Source: Neorhizobium sp. UBA3556
GTDB taxonomy: Bacteria; Pseudomonadota; Alphaproteobacteria; Rhizobiales; Rhizobiaceae
Direction of reading: 5' to 3'
Length of the DNA stretch: 64,000 nt
Assembly: GCA_002376235.1 (NCBI GenBank)
Contig: DFNX01000013.1
Span: 279,521 to 343,520 of the forward strand
The position numbers and the translations under genes are program-made. The notes under the pieces are model-generated. The model did not search any database and was not told the DNA's origin. It saw only the letters and a program-made list of their open reading frames with translations. This document shows, piece by piece, positions 62,821-64,000 of this stretch; position 1 is the first letter of the stretch; each line of letters opens with the position of its first letter.

Positions 62821-64000
62821 ATGCGCACCCTCGCCGAGTTGCACGACCGACTGACCAAGGCTTTCTCCCAGCCCCCCGCTCCCGAGGGGCCTGCGGAGCC
62901 GTTGTCGGAACTCATCGTCGAGCCACCCGCAGAGATCGACTTTTTGGCGGCCTCCAAACAGCAGCATGTCACCCCGCTTCAAAACCTGATCTTTCAGTTG
63001 AAGCGCTGGTCGCCGGGCCGACATTCGCTGAAGAGTCGCCTGAGAGAGTCCGAGGCCGCAAGCGAGGCGAAATCGCGTCGTCTTTCCACCGTCGTTCACG
63101 AGATTCGCACTCCGCTGAACGGCATTCTCGGCATGACGCACCTGCTTAGCCAGACGAAGCTCACCGCCGAACAGCAGAACTACTTGAGCGGCATCCGCCA
63201 ATCCGGCCATCTGCTGGCGCAGTTGGTCGATGATATCCTCGATCTTTCCACCATGGAGGCCGGCCGTTTTCGGCTGAACACACGAGCGGAAAACCTTCGC
63301 CAACTGCTTGAAAGCGTCGTCGAGATGCTTTCACCGCGCGCTCACGAAAAGCGCATCGAGATCGCGGCGACCTTTGCTGCGGATCTGCCCGAACTGCTGG
63401 ATTTCGATCCCGCCCGTCTTCGCCAGGTTCTTTTCAACGTCATGGGCAATGCGGTGAAATTCACCTCCTACGGCGGTGTTCTGGTGCGCATCGGCCTTGC
63501 CGACAACAACGTGGAAATCGCAGTCATCGATACCGGTCCCGGTATGACGCCTCAGGAACAGGCGACGATCTTCGGGGAGTTCGAGCAGGTCGGATCTGTC
63601 GAAGCTCGCAGCGGCGGAACGGGCCTGGGTCTCGGCATCGCGTCCCGCATTCTCAATGAATTCGGCGGTTCTCTTTCCGTGAAGAGCCGAAAAGGGGAGG
63701 GGAGCACCTTCACCATCCGTTTCCCTGTTCGCCTCGCCGAAGATGTTGCAGCCGGCGAAACCGACCGGAGCGGCATGCTGGCGCGTTCCCGCGTCGTCCT
63801 CATCGCGCCGGAGGGGCCAACCGCTCAGGCCACAGTCGCGACAATCGAAGCCCTGGGCGGCCGTTGCCGCCATTTGTCGACCACGCAGGACGTATCGATG
63901 CTGATCGACCGGGCGGCCGAAGGGGCGATGCCATTCACGGATCTCATCGTCGATCATCGATTGGCGTCGGATTATGCCTGCGAGCCGCTTCATAAACCGT
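62821..64000 (+). CDS. Hybrid sensor histidine kinase, C-terminus cut by window edge
   Basis: At least 393 residues, open to the window end. No membrane segment: a short N-terminal region (1-85), then the H-box VVHEIRTPLNGILGM with H93, N-box RQVLFNVMGNAVKFT, G1 DTGPGM and G2 GGTGLGLGIASRI. From about residue 320 an alpha/beta unit begins (ARSRVVLIAPEGPTAQATVATIEALGGRC) that looks like a receiver but lacks the acidic pair at its first strand, so the first receiver may be inactive. More receivers or an Hpt domain may follow outside. Cytoplasmic sensor; signal unknown. 60 bp after lspA. Confidence 0.88.
   Translation, partial: MRTLAELHDRLTKAFSQPPAPEGPAEPLSELIVEPPAEIDFLAASKQQHVTPLQNLIFQLKRWSPGRHSLKSRLRESEAASEAKSRRLSTVVHEIRTPLNGILGMTHLLSQTKLTAEQQNYLSGIRQSGHLLAQLVDDILDLSTMEAGRFRLNTRAENLRQLLESVVEMLSPRAHEKRIEIAATFAADLPELLDFDPARLRQVLFNVMGNAVKFTSYGGVLVRIGLADNNVEIAVIDTGPGMTPQEQATIFGEFEQVGSVEARSGGTGLGLGIASRILNEFGGSLSVKSRKGEGSTFTIRFPVRLAEDVAAGETDRSGMLARSRVVLIAPEGPTAQATVATIEALGGRCRHLSTTQDVSMLIDRAAEGAMPFTDLIVDHRLASDYACEPLHKP

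Overview
The window is about 60% G+C, densely coded chromosomal DNA from an alphaproteobacterium, most likely a member of the Rhizobiaceae (Rhizobium/Agrobacterium group). Pointers are the order mutM / enoyl-CoA hydratase / rpsT / dnaA / hrcA-grpE / rph / rdgB / hemW, a Sinorhizobium-type phosphatidylethanolamine methyltransferase (pmtA), the lptCAB-rpoN-hpf-ptsN block, GANTC (CcrM-type) sites before dnaA, and rhizobial-type palindromic intergenic elements. No tRNA, rRNA, CRISPR array, transposase or phage gene was seen, so this is core chromosome with a few accessory insertions.

Layout. 1-2.9 kb: imelysin plus di-haem DUF1111 protein, an iron-linked operon with a palindrome in front. 3-10 kb: RNA m5C methyltransferase, RlpA-like protein, a GST-queG-dehydrogenase operon, a 50-residue secreted peptide gene, an NDUFA9-like protein and a DUF1330 protein. 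10-14.4 kb: secreted beta-helix protein, histidine phosphatase-pyrF, pmtA, dnaN. 14.6-23.1 kb: rsmI-yraN, then a complete ugpBAEC glycerol-3-phosphate importer behind PhoB boxes, then gshB and comM. 23.1-34 kb: cysK, dut, prfC, a YigZ protein, otsB-otsA trehalose genes with a Mop-like gene, a glutamine amidotransferase, coaBC and small enzymes. 34-42 kb: a divergent LysR/MFS pair, a two-gene membrane/ClpP-fold operon, an ammonia-lyase homologue without the MIO triad, and ubiE-ubiB. 42-53 kb: mutM, enoyl-CoA hydratase, rpsT, dnaA, a methyltransferase, grpE/hrcA and rph-VOC-rdgB-hemW. 53-58.3 kb: lptC-lptA-lptB-rpoN-hpf-ptsN. 58.4-64 kb: sppA-ihfB-lapA-like, two RNA methyltransferases overlapping into lspA, and a hybrid histidine kinase cut by the window end.

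Most genes are housekeeping: replication (dnaA, dnaN, ihfB, dut, mutM), translation and rRNA/tRNA modification (rsmB-like, rsmI, queG, prfC, rpsT, rph, hpf), envelope assembly (lpt genes, lspA, sppA, rlpA-like), cofactors (coaBC, ubiB/ubiE, hemW, gshB) and stress (otsAB, hrcA/grpE). The less ordinary signals are regulatory: a perfect sigma-54 -24/-12 element facing away from rpoN, tandem Pho boxes before ugpB, six GANTC sites in about 130 bp before dnaA, and an intra-operon hairpin between ugpB and ugpA. Among proteins, the MIO-less ammonia-lyase homologue and the histidine phosphatase lacking its RHG arginine stand out. No wholly new multi-gene system is evident.
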